DNA of 10,000 nt. Origin: Botryococcus braunii. Its lineage: Eukaryota; Chlorophyta; Trebouxiophyceae. A model generated the notes under the pieces. That model did not search any database. It was given only the letters and a program-made list of their open reading frames with translations, and had not been told where the DNA came from. The position numbers and the translations under genes are program-made. Below, piece after piece: positions 9,954 to 10,000 of this stretch (positions are counted from its first letter, which is position 1; each line of letters begins with the position of its first letter). The DNA lies in the NCBI GenBank assembly GCA_002005505.1, contig KV908610.1, forward strand, positions 164,996-174,995, given 5' to 3'.

Positions 9954-10000
<47 letters not shown>
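9946..10000 (+). repeat. GC then GT microsatellite at window end, in intron 3
   Basis: CGCGCGCG (9946-9956) is followed by pure GT to the last base and presumably beyond. It starts about 60 bp inside the inferred third intron. Confidence 0.9.

Overview
This window looks like repeat-rich nuclear DNA of a eukaryote. It has GT-AG introns, CA/GT and CT/GA microsatellites, several unrelated minisatellites, and long stretches with no credible open frame. There are no bacterial-style operons or Shine-Dalgarno-led genes. GC-rich codon use in the one convincing gene and the overall repeat landscape would fit a green microalga (prasinophyte type), but this is inference only. One base is undetermined (n at 1954).

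Layout: 1-680 is a CAG-rich, roughly 60-bp degenerate minisatellite. 757-908 is a compact cluster of palindromes built on TTGTCAC/GTGACAA. 1176-1400 and 1480-1740 are two more minisatellites. 1959-2038 is a dispersed repeat with a second copy at 6789-6874. 2371-2557 is a compound CT/T/GT/GC microsatellite. 2740-2983 holds short repeats. 2984-4860 is mostly low-repeat DNA with only weak coding candidates. 4875-5388 is a 91-bp higher-order repeat made of 30-bp subunits. 5491-5791 is a CT tract, a G-rich spacer and a GA tract facing each other. 5889-6315 is an old duplication. 6341-7390 carries a recurring near-palindrome, CATGTGAC-YR-GTCACATG. 7391-7910 is a roughly 20-bp minisatellite.

The only well-supported gene occupies the right end (about 7911-9882 and beyond, + strand). 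Three exons can be joined with conserved GT-AG borders and consistent phases (0, then 2, then 1). The product has a low-complexity N-terminal region, one membrane-spanning segment and the beginning of what looks like a GT-B glycosyltransferase domain. This predicts a type II, Golgi/ER-style membrane enzyme whose catalytic part continues past the window. Each of its three introns carries a GT dinucleotide tract on the sense strand.

I do not see a new multi-gene system here. The points worth a second look are the palindrome cluster at 757-908, the repeated near-palindrome at 6394-7390, the ordered 91-bp repeat, and the GT tracts in every intron of the glycosyltransferase-like gene.
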